This document shows positions 17,220 through 25,843 of a stretch of 64,000 nt of DNA, piece by piece. Positions within the stretch are counted from its first letter, which is position 1. Each line of letters begins with the position of its first letter. Source of the stretch: Allobosea sp. (GTDB lineage: Bacteria > Pseudomonadota > Alphaproteobacteria > Rhizobiales > Beijerinckiaceae). The notes below the pieces were generated by a model. That model was not told the DNA's origin. It ran no database searches and saw only the letters and a list, made by a program, of their open reading frames with translations. A program made the position numbers and the translations under genes. The stretch is from positions 88,826 to 152,825 of the forward strand of contig NZ_JAUYTP010000085.1 of assembly GCF_030695125.1 (NCBI RefSeq). The letters run 5' to 3'.

Positions 17220-17741
17220 ATGAATCGACGTCAAACGTTAGGTCTGCTGGCGCTGGTCTCGATGAGCGGGCCGGCGCTGTCGCAGACAGCGTCACGGGTT
17301 CCGGTGCCGGAGGCCGAGCGGAACCATGCCCTGCGGACCCTGCAGGCAGGGTCCGCCTCGCTGGAAACCAGCCGCGTCGCCATCTCGAAAGGCACGGCGG
17401 CCGGCATCAAGCGGTTTGCCCAGGCGGAATCGGCCGAGCAGCAGACCCTTGCTCAGGTCTTGAAAGCGCGGCTCGGTGTGGATGACAACGACAAGGTCGC
17501 GATGCCTGCCGAGGGCAAGGCCGGGATCGATCGGCTGCACGACATCAAGACCGGTCCGGACTTCGACAAGGCCTATGTCGCCGTGCAGATCGAAGGCCAC
17601 CGGGACCTCCTGCAGATCCAGGAGGACTATCTGGCGATCGGCAAGGACGCCATGTCGAGCGCGATCGCGAGGCTGGCGCGGGGCCATATCCGGGAGCATT
17701 TGACGGTCCTCGAAATCCTCCAGAACGATCTGGCCGGCTGA
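17220..17741 (+). CDS. DUF4142-family exported protein
   Basis: A 173-residue protein. A signal peptide covers about residues 1-22 (MNRRQTLGLLALVSMSGPALSQ). The mature part is helical, with the ferritin-like four-helix composition of DUF4142: SLETSRVAISKGTAAGIKRFAQAESAEQQTL and HRDLLQIQEDYLA. Its function is unknown; members are periplasmic or outer-membrane-associated and often stress-induced. A GGGAG ribosome site precedes the ATG, and an EcfG-type promoter lies 50 bp upstream, consistent with a stress role. Confidence 0.85.
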   Translation: MNRRQTLGLLALVSMSGPALSQTASRVPVPEAERNHALRTLQAGSASLETSRVAISKGTAAGIKRFAQAESAEQQTLAQVLKARLGVDDNDKVAMPAEGKAGIDRLHDIKTGPDFDKAYVAVQIEGHRDLLQIQEDYLAIGKDAMSSAIARLARGHIREHLTVLEILQNDLAG

Positions 17742-17810
17742 CACCGCCTCAGGCCACCCTGCGACGCAAGGTACCGGTGCGGCGCCATCATCGGCGCCGT
17801 TCCGCTCTGC

Positions 17811-17830
17811 CGTCGCCCCGGTGGGCGACG
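17811..17830. terminator. Hairpin between convergent genes
   Basis: CGTCGCCC-CGGT-GGGCGACG is a perfect 8-bp stem with a 4-base loop. It ends three bases before the stop codon of the minus-strand kinase. There is no T run, so rho-independent action is uncertain. Confidence 0.45.
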
Positions 17831-17832
17831 CG

Positions 17833-18876
17833 TCACGACAGCCGATCCACGACGGGCTGTTCGGTGAAACGCAGCGCGAAGACCGTGCCGGCGCCGGCAT
17901 CCGACGTCCAGGCGATCTCGGCGCCGAGTTGGACGGCGAGTGTCTGGATCAACGTTTCGCCGATGCCGCGGCGCCGGTCGCTGGCCAGGCCCGTGCCGTT
18001 GTCGGTCACGATGATGGACCGATCGTCGCCATCCGCCTCGAGGACGATGTCGATTCGTCCGGCGCGATTGTCGGGAAAGCCATGGCGCAGGGCGTTGGCC
18101 AGCACTTCGTGCAGAATGAGGGCAAATGACGTGGCGTGGTCGAGCGGAACGTCAAAATCGCTTCCATCAACGTGGAAGACCACCCCGTCGCGGCCGAACG
18201 AATGCGTCAGCGATCGGATCAGCAATTCGATGAACGGCCGTGCCCGAAGAGCCGACGAGCCGACATCCTGAAGCTGGGCGTGGACGGTTGCCATGGCTTC
18301 GATCCGATCTCGCAAGGACCGCAATTCCGCCGCCGAACCGGGTGACGCCCGCCGCATGTGCAGGCTGACGAGGCTCGCCGTCACCTGCAGGTTGTTTTTG
18401 ACGCGGTGATGGACCTCGCGCAGCAGGACGCGTTCGTGGCGCAGGGCCCTTTGCAGATCGGCGGTGGCCATCGCCACGGCTTCTTCCAAGCGCCGCTTCG
18501 TCTCGGCCGGGGAGGCGTGTTGCAGGATTTTCGGCAGCACGAAGGTGAAGGCCGCTGCCGTCACCAGCGAAACCACCGCGGTCAATCCCATGATCGACAG
18601 AGCAAACCAGTTGTGCGGCGTTCGCGCTGTGACTGCGTGAGACGCGTGGACGAGGTGGCTCAACCCGCAGGCGACGATGAAGACGGCGAATCCGGCCCAG
18701 AGCCAGCGAAAGGGCAATTCGTGGCGCCAGCGGGCGAAGACCACCGCCATGACGACGGGAATCCAGAAATAGGCGACCGCGATCGCGATGTTCGCCAGGA
18801 TGGTGATCTCGCGCCAGTAAAGCGGGGCGGCGTCCGACGTGCAGATCGCATAGAAAAACTGCAACCACTCAAACAT
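17833..18876 (-). CDS. HisKA_2/HWE histidine kinase with ethylene-receptor-like membrane domain
   Basis: A 347-residue kinase. Residues about 24-110 form three membrane helices that closely resemble the ethylene-binding domain of plant ETR1: AVAYFWIP at residues 33-40, FRWLWAGFAVFIVACGLSHL at 56-75. The copper-ligand pair of ETR1 (Cys65, His69) is matched by Cys70 and His74; Tyr36, Ile39 and Pro40 are also kept, while ETR1 Asp25 is Asn29 here. A linker leads to the phospho-acceptor region LREVHHRVKNNLQ (H157) and an ATPase domain with NALRHGF and DNGTGL. Kinases of this class in Alphaproteobacteria often feed the PhyR stress pathway. Ethylene sensing is a hypothesis. Confidence 0.88.
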   Translation of the reverse strand: MFEWLQFFYAICTSDAAPLYWREITILANIAIAVAYFWIPVVMAVVFARWRHELPFRWLWAGFAVFIVACGLSHLVHASHAVTARTPHNWFALSIMGLTAVVSLVTAAAFTFVLPKILQHASPAETKRRLEEAVAMATADLQRALRHERVLLREVHHRVKNNLQVTASLVSLHMRRASPGSAAELRSLRDRIEAMATVHAQLQDVGSSALRARPFIELLIRSLTHSFGRDGVVFHVDGSDFDVPLDHATSFALILHEVLANALRHGFPDNRAGRIDIVLEADGDDRSIIVTDNGTGLASDRRRGIGETLIQTLAVQLGAEIAWTSDAGAGTVFALRFTEQPVVDRLS

Positions 18877-19052
18877 GTCGGGCTCCGCAGCCTTGCCGGC
18901 CGGCCATTCTGTAGATGGGAAGCGCGGTGAATGGGAAGCGCGCTCTCGTCTGGTGCCATCTGCGAAAGCTCAAGCCGGCTGCTTTGGTTCCCTCCTGTCG
19001 AGCGAAGACGGCTGCGGCGGTGCGCTGCCCGTGACACGCGCTTCGCCGCCGC

Positions 19053-19077
19053 CGAACCTTTCTCCCAGTCGTCGGTT
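19053..19077 (+). promoter_or_regulatory. Near-match EcfG-type promoter of the SpoIIAA-like gene
   Basis: CGAAC, 17 bp, GTT, one mismatch to the exact pattern, 49 bp before the ATG at 19127. Confidence 0.35.
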
Positions 19078-19126
19078 CTTGCGGTGGCCGATGCCGGCCG
19101 AACGATCATTATGGGAGCCTCCGGCC

Positions 19127-19528
19127 ATGTCAGCGACTGCCCCCAACCGTTCCATCCAGGCCGAACCCGGCGGCCGTGCGGATCTGCTGGTCTTCGAGAT
19201 CGTCGCCAAGATCACCGAAACCGATATCGAGTGGATGGCGGCACGGGTTCAGGCCGCCTTCGATACGCAGGGCGAGATCGACATGCTGATCATCATGCGC
19301 CATTTCGACGGTGCCGAACTGGGCGCCGTCTTCGATGCCGATGCGATGAAGGCGCAGATGCGTTCGCTGAAGCATGTGCGGCGCTACGGCGTCATCGGGG
19401 CCCCGTTCTGGGCGAAGGCGATGATCAACCTGTTCAGCCCCCTCACGCCGGTCGAGGAAAAGACCTTTGCGCTCGAGGACGAAGCCGAGGCCCGGATCTG
19501 GATTTCGACGCCGCGAACGTCGTCATAA
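19127..19528 (+). CDS. SpoIIAA-like STAS/DUF3478-family protein
   Basis: A 133-residue cytosolic protein. The pattern VFEIVAKITETDIEWMAARV, then IDMLIIMRHFDGAELGAVFD, then VRRYGVIGAPFWAKAMINLFSP and an EEKTFALEDEAEARIWI tail is that of the SpoIIAA-like family, which has a STAS-like fold. No phospho-acceptor function can be shown. GGGAG lies nine bases before the start. The 3-methyladenine glycosylase follows 30 bp later on the same strand, so the two are probably co-transcribed. Confidence 0.82.
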   Translation: MSATAPNRSIQAEPGGRADLLVFEIVAKITETDIEWMAARVQAAFDTQGEIDMLIIMRHFDGAELGAVFDADAMKAQMRSLKHVRRYGVIGAPFWAKAMINLFSPLTPVEEKTFALEDEAEARIWISTPRTSS

Positions 19529-19558
19529 GCCGGACATGGGCCGACAGCCCGGATCGAG

Positions 19559-20206
19559 ATGACCCAGTTCCGCGGCGATACTCTACCCGCCGCTCCCCTG
19601 ATCATGGCGGCTAGCAGCCTGAACCCTGGCTTCTTCACGCGCCCGGCCGATCTGGTCGCCCGCGAGTTGATTGGCTGCAGCCTCCTCTTTCACGGCGTCG
19701 GCGGCGTCATCGTCGAAACCGAAGCCTATGATGAGCAGGATCCGGCCTCCCACAGCGCCCGGGGGCCGACCGCCCGCAACCGCAGCATGTTCGGAGCACC
19801 CGGCCACGCCTATCTCTACCGGTCCTACGGGCTGCACTGGTGCTTCAACATCGTCTGCGGCGTGCGCCCGGGCGCAGCGGTCCTGGTGCGGGCGCTGCAG
19901 CCGGTTTTCGAAATCGCAGCGATGCGGCAGCGACGCGGCGACGGGCGCGATGCCAAACTCTGTGCCGGACCGGGGCGACTCTGTGCGGCGCTTGGCCTCG
20001 ACGGCGCTTTTGACGGCTACGACCTCAGCCAGCCCCCCTTCGCGCTGCTGCCCTCTACGGGCAGCCAGCACGTGCTGACTGGTCCCCGCATCGGCATCTC
20101 GCGTGCGGTCGATGTGCCGTGGCGCTTCGGGCTCGCGGGCTCGCCCTGTCTGAGCCGGCCGTTTGGGCGCTCGGGCCGACTGCCACAGGTCAGCGCCAGC
20201 CCCTGA
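19559..20206 (+). CDS. DNA-3-methyladenine glycosylase (AAG/MPG family)
   Basis: A 215-residue base-excision repair enzyme. It has the AAG family blocks: ARELIGCSLLF, VETEAYDEQDPASHSARGPTARN with the catalytic Glu, MFGAPGHAYLYRSYGLHWCFN, LVRALQP and the GPGRLCAALG block. It removes alkylated purines and starts repair of the abasic site. It is about the usual bacterial length. It follows the SpoIIAA-like gene closely and is one of four DNA-repair genes in the stress island. An internal ATG at 19604 is an alternative start. Confidence 0.93.
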   Translation: MTQFRGDTLPAAPLIMAASSLNPGFFTRPADLVARELIGCSLLFHGVGGVIVETEAYDEQDPASHSARGPTARNRSMFGAPGHAYLYRSYGLHWCFNIVCGVRPGAAVLVRALQPVFEIAAMRQRRGDGRDAKLCAGPGRLCAALGLDGAFDGYDLSQPPFALLPSTGSQHVLTGPRIGISRAVDVPWRFGLAGSPCLSRPFGRSGRLPQVSASP

Positions 20207-20214
20207 ATGCCGAA

Positions 20215-20240
20215 CGCCGCCGGCTGTCTGGCCGGCGGCG
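20215..20240. terminator. Strong GC hairpin between convergent genes
   Basis: CGCCGCCGGC-TGTCTG-GCCGGCGGCG is a perfect 10-bp stem with a 6-base loop, between the glycosylase stop (20206) and the alcohol dehydrogenase stop (20277). No T tract follows on the plus strand; it may work in both directions or mark RNA ends. Confidence 0.55.
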
Positions 20241-20276
20241 AAAATGTCGGGGTTCATCGTGTAGGCGAAAACCCGG

Positions 20277-21449
20277 CTACGGCGTCATTACGACCTTGAT
20301 GCAGCCATCTGTCTTGTCGCGGAACTTTTCATAGAGGCCGGGGCCCTCCTCGAGTGTCGCGCGATGCGTGATGACGAAGGTCGGATCGATCTCGCCATTG
20401 AGGATCCTGTCGAGCAGCGGGGCGAGATAGCGGTGGGTGTGCGTTTGCCCGGTGCGGATGGTGATGCCCTTGTTCATCAGCGCGCCGAAGGGCAGCTTGT
20501 CGAGGAAGCCGACATAGACGCCCGGCACCGACAGCGTGCCGCCCTTGCGGCAGGACATGATCGCCTCGCGCAGGACATGCGGTCGATCGGTCCCCAGGAA
20601 CATCGCCGCCTTGACCTTGTCGACCACGGCATCGACCGAGCCGCCGGCATGGGCCTCGGCGCCGACAGCGTCGATGCAGCGATCCGGCCCACGGCCCTTG
20701 GTCATCTCCATCAGCCGGTCATAGACGTCGACCTCGTCGAAATTGATGAGTTCGGCCTTGCCGTAGGTCGCCGCCATCTGCAGCCGCTCGGGGACATTGT
20801 CGATGGCGATGACGCGGCCGGCGCCCAGCATCCAAGCAGATTGCATGGCGAACTGGCCGACCGGCCCGCAGCCCCAGACCGCAACGGTGTCGCCAGGCTC
20901 GATCTCGGCATTCTCCGCCGCCATGTAGCCGGTCGGGAAGATGTCGGACAGGAACAGCACCTGCTCGTCGGGGATGCCGTCGGGGATCTTGATCGGCCCG
21001 ACATCGGCAAAGGGCACGCGCAGGAATTCGGCCTGGCCGCCGGCATAGCCGCCCAGCATATGGGAATAGCCGAACAGGCCCGACGGAGAATGGCCCATCG
21101 CCTTGCGCGCCATCTCGGCATTGGGATTCGAGCGGTCGCAGAGCGAGAACATCGACTTCTGGCAGAAGAAGCACTCGCCGCAGGCGATGTTGAAGGGGAC
21201 GACGACCCGGTCTCCGACCTTCAGCTTGGTCACCGAGGAGCCGACCTCGACGACCTCGCCCATGGTCTCGTGACCGAGGATGTCGCCGCTTTCCATCGTG
21301 GGCATGTAGCCGTCGAAAAGATGCAGATCCGATCCGCAGATCGCACAGGACGTCACCTTGATGATGACGTCCCCGGCATCCTGAAGGGTCGGGTCCGGAA
21401 CGGTGTCGCAGCGAATGTCGCCTTTGCCGTGCCAGCAGAGAGCTCTCAT
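20277..21449 (-). CDS. Zinc-dependent alcohol dehydrogenase (MDR family)
   Basis: A 390-residue medium-chain dehydrogenase. Catalytic zinc ligands lie in SCAICGSDLH and GHETMGE. Four structural-zinc cysteines are in CGECFFCQKSMFSLC. The cofactor loop is VWGCGPVGQFA. The overall layout, including long insertions such as GYSHMLGGYAGGQAEFLRVP, fits the glutathione-independent formaldehyde dehydrogenase-like or threonine dehydrogenase-like subgroup, oxidising alcohols or aldehyde adducts with NAD(P). An EcfG-type promoter lies 34 bp upstream of the start. Substrate unknown. Confidence 0.9.
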   Translation of the reverse strand: MRALCWHGKGDIRCDTVPDPTLQDAGDVIIKVTSCAICGSDLHLFDGYMPTMESGDILGHETMGEVVEVGSSVTKLKVGDRVVVPFNIACGECFFCQKSMFSLCDRSNPNAEMARKAMGHSPSGLFGYSHMLGGYAGGQAEFLRVPFADVGPIKIPDGIPDEQVLFLSDIFPTGYMAAENAEIEPGDTVAVWGCGPVGQFAMQSAWMLGAGRVIAIDNVPERLQMAATYGKAELINFDEVDVYDRLMEMTKGRGPDRCIDAVGAEAHAGGSVDAVVDKVKAAMFLGTDRPHVLREAIMSCRKGGTLSVPGVYVGFLDKLPFGALMNKGITIRTGQTHTHRYLAPLLDRILNGEIDPTFVITHRATLEEGPGLYEKFRDKTDGCIKVVMTP

Positions 21450-21482
21450 TGATTTGGGTCCTTGATGGGCCCCCCGCTGCTG

Positions 21483-21507
21483 AACGTGACGCGATGCGAG
21501 ACGTTCC
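21483..21507 (-). promoter_or_regulatory. EcfG-type promoter of the alcohol dehydrogenase gene
   Basis: On the minus strand GGAAC (21507-21503), 17 bp, GTT (21485-21483). The ATG at 21449 is 34 bp further on. Confidence 0.65.
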
Positions 21508-21640
21508 GGGCAATGGAGCGTCAGGCCGGATCGAGCCCGCCTGCGTCGCGCACGGACGCAAGCGCGCCGAAGGGGAACCAATCGCGCGAACCGGACTTGA
21601 GCGGTTCACGACGCCCGAACGGCTGACGATAACGACCGCG

Positions 21641-22411
21641 ATGACTGACGACGAAGCCGCCGATCGGCGCATGACGCCATCGGCCGCCAACGACCCGCCT
21701 GCGGCTTCTCTGGCCCCCGGTTGGGCGTCTCAGACGCCCGATCACGCGCAGCAGAACGATGATCGACCCGGTCTGGCCGAAGAGGTGTTCAAGACGGGCC
21801 GCCATTACGCGCTCGATCTCGTGCGGCAGCTTCCGGGTCAGGACGGGATCGCGCTGGTGCTCGACGCCTGCAGACGCCGCCGCGACGAGGTCGAATGGCA
21901 TCTGCAGGAGGACGGGGTTCCGCCCGACGATATCAGGCAAGCCTGCGACGCGGTCCTGGCGCGCGCGCCCGATGTCGTGAAACCTCGCCCATCGGCGATC
22001 CTGGCCGACTGTGACGGCGGCACCTCGCCCCCGCAGGCGAGCCGGCTGGCGTCAGGCGTTCGGCCCGTCCGCGAACGAGTGCTGCAGCCAGTCGACGAAG
22101 GAGCGCACGATCCGTCGTTGATGATGGAGCTTCGGGAAGACGAGGCGATGTCCGACATAGGAGACATCCTGTGCGCGGCCGGCCAGCGGCGCCACGAGCC
22201 GGCCGGCCCGGATTTCCCGTTCCGCCAGCAGCGTCGATTCCAGCGCCACGCCCAGCCCGTCCGACGCGGCGGCCAGCGCCAGAAAACTGCGATCGAAGCG
22301 GATCCCCTGGGGGGCGGGAGCCGATATCCCGTTGAGCGAGAACCAGTGGTTCCAGCGCACCTGCTTGTTGTCGCTGTGGATCAGCTTGGCGCGCAGCAGA
22401 TCCGCCAGTGA
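21641..22411 (+). CDS. Uncertain open frame, possibly a small hypothetical protein
   Basis: The 601-bp gap between the alcohol dehydrogenase start and the LysR stop contains this plus-strand frame. Its N-terminal 110 residues have protein-like composition (EEVFKTGRHYALDLVRQLPG, then RRRDEVEWHLQEDGVPPDDI). The rest runs antisense through the LysR gene and looks random, so a real protein would have to end earlier or be frameshifted. A GGAAC-N18-TT motif at 21572-21596 could be its promoter, but the base before TT is C. No known family recognised. Confidence 0.25.
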   Translation: MTDDEAADRRMTPSAANDPPAASLAPGWASQTPDHAQQNDDRPGLAEEVFKTGRHYALDLVRQLPGQDGIALVLDACRRRRDEVEWHLQEDGVPPDDIRQACDAVLARAPDVVKPRPSAILADCDGGTSPPQASRLASGVRPVRERVLQPVDEGAHDPSLMMELREDEAMSDIGDILCAAGQRRHEPAGPDFPFRQQRRFQRHAQPVRRGGQRQKTAIEADPLGGGSRYPVEREPVVPAHLLVVAVDQLGAQQIRQ

Positions 22412-22939
22412 GCCGATCGAAGCGGCGAGCGCCGGTGCGCAGAGCGGAGTCACGGTTTCCGGCGGCATCTCGATCGTCGCCAGACCATCGCCGCGAACCG
22501 GCCCGTAGACGATATCGACATCGAAATCGTCGCCGGTGAAGCGGGTGTAGTCGGTGCCGGCGGCGAGCCTGAGCTCGATGCCGGGATGCTGCGCCAGGAA
22601 GGCCGGCAGCCGTGGCGTCAGCCAGGCTGCGGCGAAGCTCGGCGCCGAATGCACGCGCAGCAGTTGCGGCCCCTGCGCCGAGACGGATTCGAGCCCTCGG
22701 CGGAGTTCGTCGAAGGCATTCCGGACATGGTGCATCAGGGTTTCGCCATGGATCGTCAGCGCCATGCTGCGCCCGCTGCGCTCGAACAGCGCGACGCCGA
22801 GCGCTTTCTCGAGCTTGACGATGGCGTGGCTGACCGCGCTCGGCGAGAGATTGAGTTCCGCAGCGGCCGCTCGAAACGAACCGCGGCGCGCCGCGGCTTC
22901 GAAGGCGCGCACCGCCGGCAGGGAAATGTGAGCGAGCAT
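22052..22939 (-). CDS. LysR-family transcriptional regulator (GcvA-like)
   Basis: A 295-residue LysR protein. The N-terminal helix-turn-helix is LPAVRAFEAAARRGSFRAAAAELNLSPSAVSHAIVKLE. A two-subdomain effector-binding region follows (DFDVDIVYGP, LLRAKLIHSD, VALESTLLAE). It is divergent from the SDR/transketolase operon and is the likely regulator of it, as is usual for LysR pairs. The start is set at 22939; the longer frame runs antisense through the SDR gene. Confidence 0.92.
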   Translation of the reverse strand: MLAHISLPAVRAFEAAARRGSFRAAAAELNLSPSAVSHAIVKLEKALGVALFERSGRSMALTIHGETLMHHVRNAFDELRRGLESVSAQGPQLLRVHSAPSFAAAWLTPRLPAFLAQHPGIELRLAAGTDYTRFTGDDFDVDIVYGPVRGDGLATIEMPPETVTPLCAPALAASIGSLADLLRAKLIHSDNKQVRWNHWFSLNGISAPAPQGIRFDRSFLALAAASDGLGVALESTLLAEREIRAGRLVAPLAGRAQDVSYVGHRLVFPKLHHQRRIVRSFVDWLQHSFADGPNA

Positions 22940-23194
22940 GCCAGGGAATGAACTGAATTCACGCGCGGCTGTAAAGCGGCGATGTCGCCATGGGGGCAGA
23001 GGGCGCGACGAAAAGGCCATCGACTCCCTGTCCGCAGACCGCTGGCGGCGTCCCCGGCATCCGCATGGCCTCGAACACGCTATCCCAGATGAAATAAATT
23101 CATCGATGGGTGAGAACAAGCCGCTTGTCGTCCGGACCGCTCTTGCAGACGATGGCCGCCAATCAACAACGATGACGCGGTCCGGGAGGACAGA

Positions 23195-23962
23195 ATGCTG
23201 CTTAAGGGTAAGGTCGCCGCGATCTCGGGCGCTGCGAGCGCGCGCGGGATCGGCTTGGCGACGGCGAAGCTGTTTGCCGAGCACGGTGCCAGCGTCGCCA
23301 TTCTCGACATCGACGAAAAGGCCGCCCAGGCGGCGGCGGCGACGCTTCCGGCGCCCGAGCCGGGTCAGCGCCATTTCGCCGTCGGCTGCGACGTCACGAG
23401 CCACGCCGCCTGCGCTGCTGCGGCCGAGGCCGTGCTGGGGCATTTCGGCAAGCTCGACATCCTGATCAACAATGCCGGCATCACCCAGCCCGTGAAGATC
23501 ATGGAGATCGACGCCGCGAGCTGGGATCGCATCCTCGACGTCAACCTGCGGGGCGTGCTGAACCTCAGCCAGGCCTTCATCCCGCATTTCCGCAGCCGCA
23601 GGAGCGGCGCGATCGCCTGCATGTCGTCGGTCTCGGCTCAGCGCGGCGGCGGCATCTTCGGCGGCCCGCACTATTCGGCCGCCAAGGCCGGCGTGCTCGG
23701 GCTGGCCAAGGCGATGGCGCGCGAACTCGGGCCCGACGGCATCCGCGTCAACTGCGTCACGCCCGGCCTGATCCAGACCGACATCACCGGCGGCATGCTC
23801 ACCGATGCGATGAAGGTCGAGATCGCCAAGGGCATTCCGCTCGGGCGCCTCGGCACGGCCGACGACGTCGCCGGGATCTACCTCTTCCTGGCGTCGGACC
23901 TGTCGCAATACGTCACCGGGGCCGTGATCGACGTGAACGGGGGAATGCTGATCCATGGCTGA
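23195..23962 (+). CDS. SDR-family oxidoreductase
   Basis: A 255-residue short-chain dehydrogenase. The cofactor site is SGAASARGIGLATAK, followed by NNAGITQP, the active-site serine in CMSSVSAQ and YSAAK with catalytic Tyr and Lys. The C-terminus IDVNGGMLIHG is typical. GGGAGGA precedes the ATG. Its end overlaps the transketolase gene by 8 bp, so it is the first gene of a three-gene operon, probably producing or consuming the ketose acted on by the transketolase. Confidence 0.92.
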   Translation: MLLKGKVAAISGAASARGIGLATAKLFAEHGASVAILDIDEKAAQAAAATLPAPEPGQRHFAVGCDVTSHAACAAAAEAVLGHFGKLDILINNAGITQPVKIMEIDAASWDRILDVNLRGVLNLSQAFIPHFRSRRSGAIACMSSVSAQRGGGIFGGPHYSAAKAGVLGLAKAMARELGPDGIRVNCVTPGLIQTDITGGMLTDAMKVEIAKGIPLGRLGTADDVAGIYLFLASDLSQYVTGAVIDVNGGMLIHG

Positions 23963-24806
23963 CCACGCGACCCATGCGATTCCCAACGTTTCGCTCGCCG
24001 AGCGGGCCTGGCGCATCCGCCGCAACGCGCTGCGGATGGGCGAGGTCCAGGGCCAGGGCTATATCGCCCAGGCGCTCGGCGTCGCCGACGTCCTGGCGGT
24101 GTCCTATTTCCATGCCCTGACCTATCGCCCGCACGAGCCGGAATGGGAGGGGCGCGACCGTTTCCTGCTCTCGATCGGCCACTACGCCATCGCGCTGTAT
24201 TCGGCGCTGATCGAGGCCGGCGTTCTGCCCGATGACGAACTGGAGACCTATGGCGGCGATGATTCCCGCCTGCCGATGTCGGGCATGGCCGCCTATACGC
24301 CGGGCATGGAAATCACCGGCGGCTCGCTCGGCCATGGGCTGGGCATCGCGGTCGGCATGGCTCTGGGGCTGAAGCGCAAGCAATCGACGAGCTTCGTCTA
24401 CAACCTGTTTTCGGATGGCGAGCTCGACGAGGGCTCGACCTGGGAAGCGGCGATGGCGGCGGGCTCCCACAAGCTCGACAACCTGATCGGCATCGTGGAC
24501 GTCAACAACATGCAGGCCGACGGGCCCTCGACGCAGGTGATGAATTTCGAGCCGCTGGCCCCGAAATTCGAAGCCTTCGGCTGGCATGTCCAGCGCGTCG
24601 ACGGCAACGACCTCGCCGCCCTCGTCGCCGCCTTCGACGCGGCCCGCCACGCCGAGGTGGCCAAGCCGCGCATCATCATCTGCGACACGAAGATGGCCAA
24701 GGGCGTTCCCTTCCTGGAAGAGCGCGAGCGCAACCACTTCCTGCGCGTTGAGCCCGAGGAATGGGCCAAGGCTCTGGCGATCCTGGACGAAGGGAGGCCG
24801 GCATGA
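23955..24806 (+). CDS. Transketolase N-terminal subunit (thiamine-diphosphate binding)
   Basis: A 283-residue split transketolase half. The region GGSLGHGLGIAVGMALGLKRK and the thiamine-diphosphate motif SDGELDEGSTWEA...LIGIVDVNNMQADG (GDG...NN type, starting with a Ser-Asp-Gly) are visible. It forms an enzyme with the next gene and moves two-carbon ketol units between sugars. It overlaps both neighbours (8 bp upstream, ATGA downstream), which indicates tight co-translation. The LysR gene diverges upstream. Confidence 0.93.
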   Translation: MADHATHAIPNVSLAERAWRIRRNALRMGEVQGQGYIAQALGVADVLAVSYFHALTYRPHEPEWEGRDRFLLSIGHYAIALYSALIEAGVLPDDELETYGGDDSRLPMSGMAAYTPGMEITGGSLGHGLGIAVGMALGLKRKQSTSFVYNLFSDGELDEGSTWEAAMAAGSHKLDNLIGIVDVNNMQADGPSTQVMNFEPLAPKFEAFGWHVQRVDGNDLAALVAAFDAARHAEVAKPRIIICDTKMAKGVPFLEERERNHFLRVEPEEWAKALAILDEGRPA

Positions 24807-25843
24807 GGCGGTCCAAATACGAACGCCCCGCCCATCTGGAGAGCGCGGCCCCCGGCGGCGTGCGGCTCAAGACCTCGGCCATGATCGCCTCGATCGCGGG
24901 GCCCAACCAGCGCACCAAACCCGCGCCCTTCGGTCATGCACTGGTCGAACTGGGCAAGACCCGGCCCGACGTGCTCGGCCTCACCGCCGATCTCAGCAAA
25001 TACACCGACCTCCACGTCTTCGCGAAGGCTTACCCCGATCGCTTCTACCAGATGGGCATGGCCGAGCAGGTCATGATCTCGGCTGCGGCCGGGCTGGCGC
25101 GCGAGGGTTTCACGCCGTTTGCGACGACCTATGCCGTCTTCGCCTCGCGTCGCGCCTATGACTTCATCTTCATGGCGATCGCGGAGGAGAACCTCAACGT
25201 CAAGATCGTCTGCGCCCTGCCGGGGCTGACGACCGGCTATGGCCCGAGCCATCAGGCGACAGAGGACATCGCGATCTTTCGCGGCATGCCACAGCTCACC
25301 ATCGTCGATCCCTGCGATGCGCTCGAGATCGAGCAGGCGGTGCCGGCGATCGCGGCGCATCAGGGGCCGGTCTATATGCGGCTGCTGCGCGGCAACGTCC
25401 CGCTGGTGCTCGACGAATACGGCTACAGGTTCGAACTCGGGAAGGCCAAGACCATCCGCGACGGCCGCGACGTGCTGATCGTCTCCTCGGGGCTGATGAC
25501 GATGCGCGCGCTGGAGACGGCCAAGCGGCTTGAAGCCGACCGGATCGACGTCGCGGTGCTGCATGTCCCGACGATCAAGCCGCTCGATGTCGAGACGATC
25601 CGGCGCGAATGCGCGAAGACCGGCCGCATGGTCGTCGTCGCCGAAAATCATACGATCATCGGCGGGCTCGGCGAGGCGGTCGCGGGCGAACTGATGCGCT
25701 CCGGCATCCACCCGACGGCCTTTCGCCAGATCGCGCTGCCGGACGCCTTCCTCGACGCCGGCGCGCTGCCGACCCTGCATGATCGCTACGGCATTTCGAC
25801 CGATGCGATGACGGCGCGCATCAAGGAATGGCTCTCGTCCTGA
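24803..25843 (+). CDS. Transketolase C-terminal subunit (pyrimidine-binding and C-terminal domains)
   Basis: A 346-residue partner of the preceding half. The pyrimidine-binding domain includes FYQMGMAEQVMISAAAGLAREGFTPFATTYAVF with the catalytic Glu that activates thiamine diphosphate, and PGLTTGYGPSHQATEDIAIFRGMP. The transketolase C-terminal domain follows (VLIVSSGLMTMRALE, VVVAENHTIIGGLGEAV). It starts inside the stop of the previous gene (ATGA), with AGGGAGG upstream. Split transketolases in sugar-alcohol or dihydroxyacetone pathways have this form; the exact pathway is unknown. Confidence 0.93.
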   Translation: MRRSKYERPAHLESAAPGGVRLKTSAMIASIAGPNQRTKPAPFGHALVELGKTRPDVLGLTADLSKYTDLHVFAKAYPDRFYQMGMAEQVMISAAAGLAREGFTPFATTYAVFASRRAYDFIFMAIAEENLNVKIVCALPGLTTGYGPSHQATEDIAIFRGMPQLTIVDPCDALEIEQAVPAIAAHQGPVYMRLLRGNVPLVLDEYGYRFELGKAKTIRDGRDVLIVSSGLMTMRALETAKRLEADRIDVAVLHVPTIKPLDVETIRRECAKTGRMVVVAENHTIIGGLGEAVAGELMRSGIHPTAFRQIALPDAFLDAGALPTLHDRYGISTDAMTARIKEWLSS

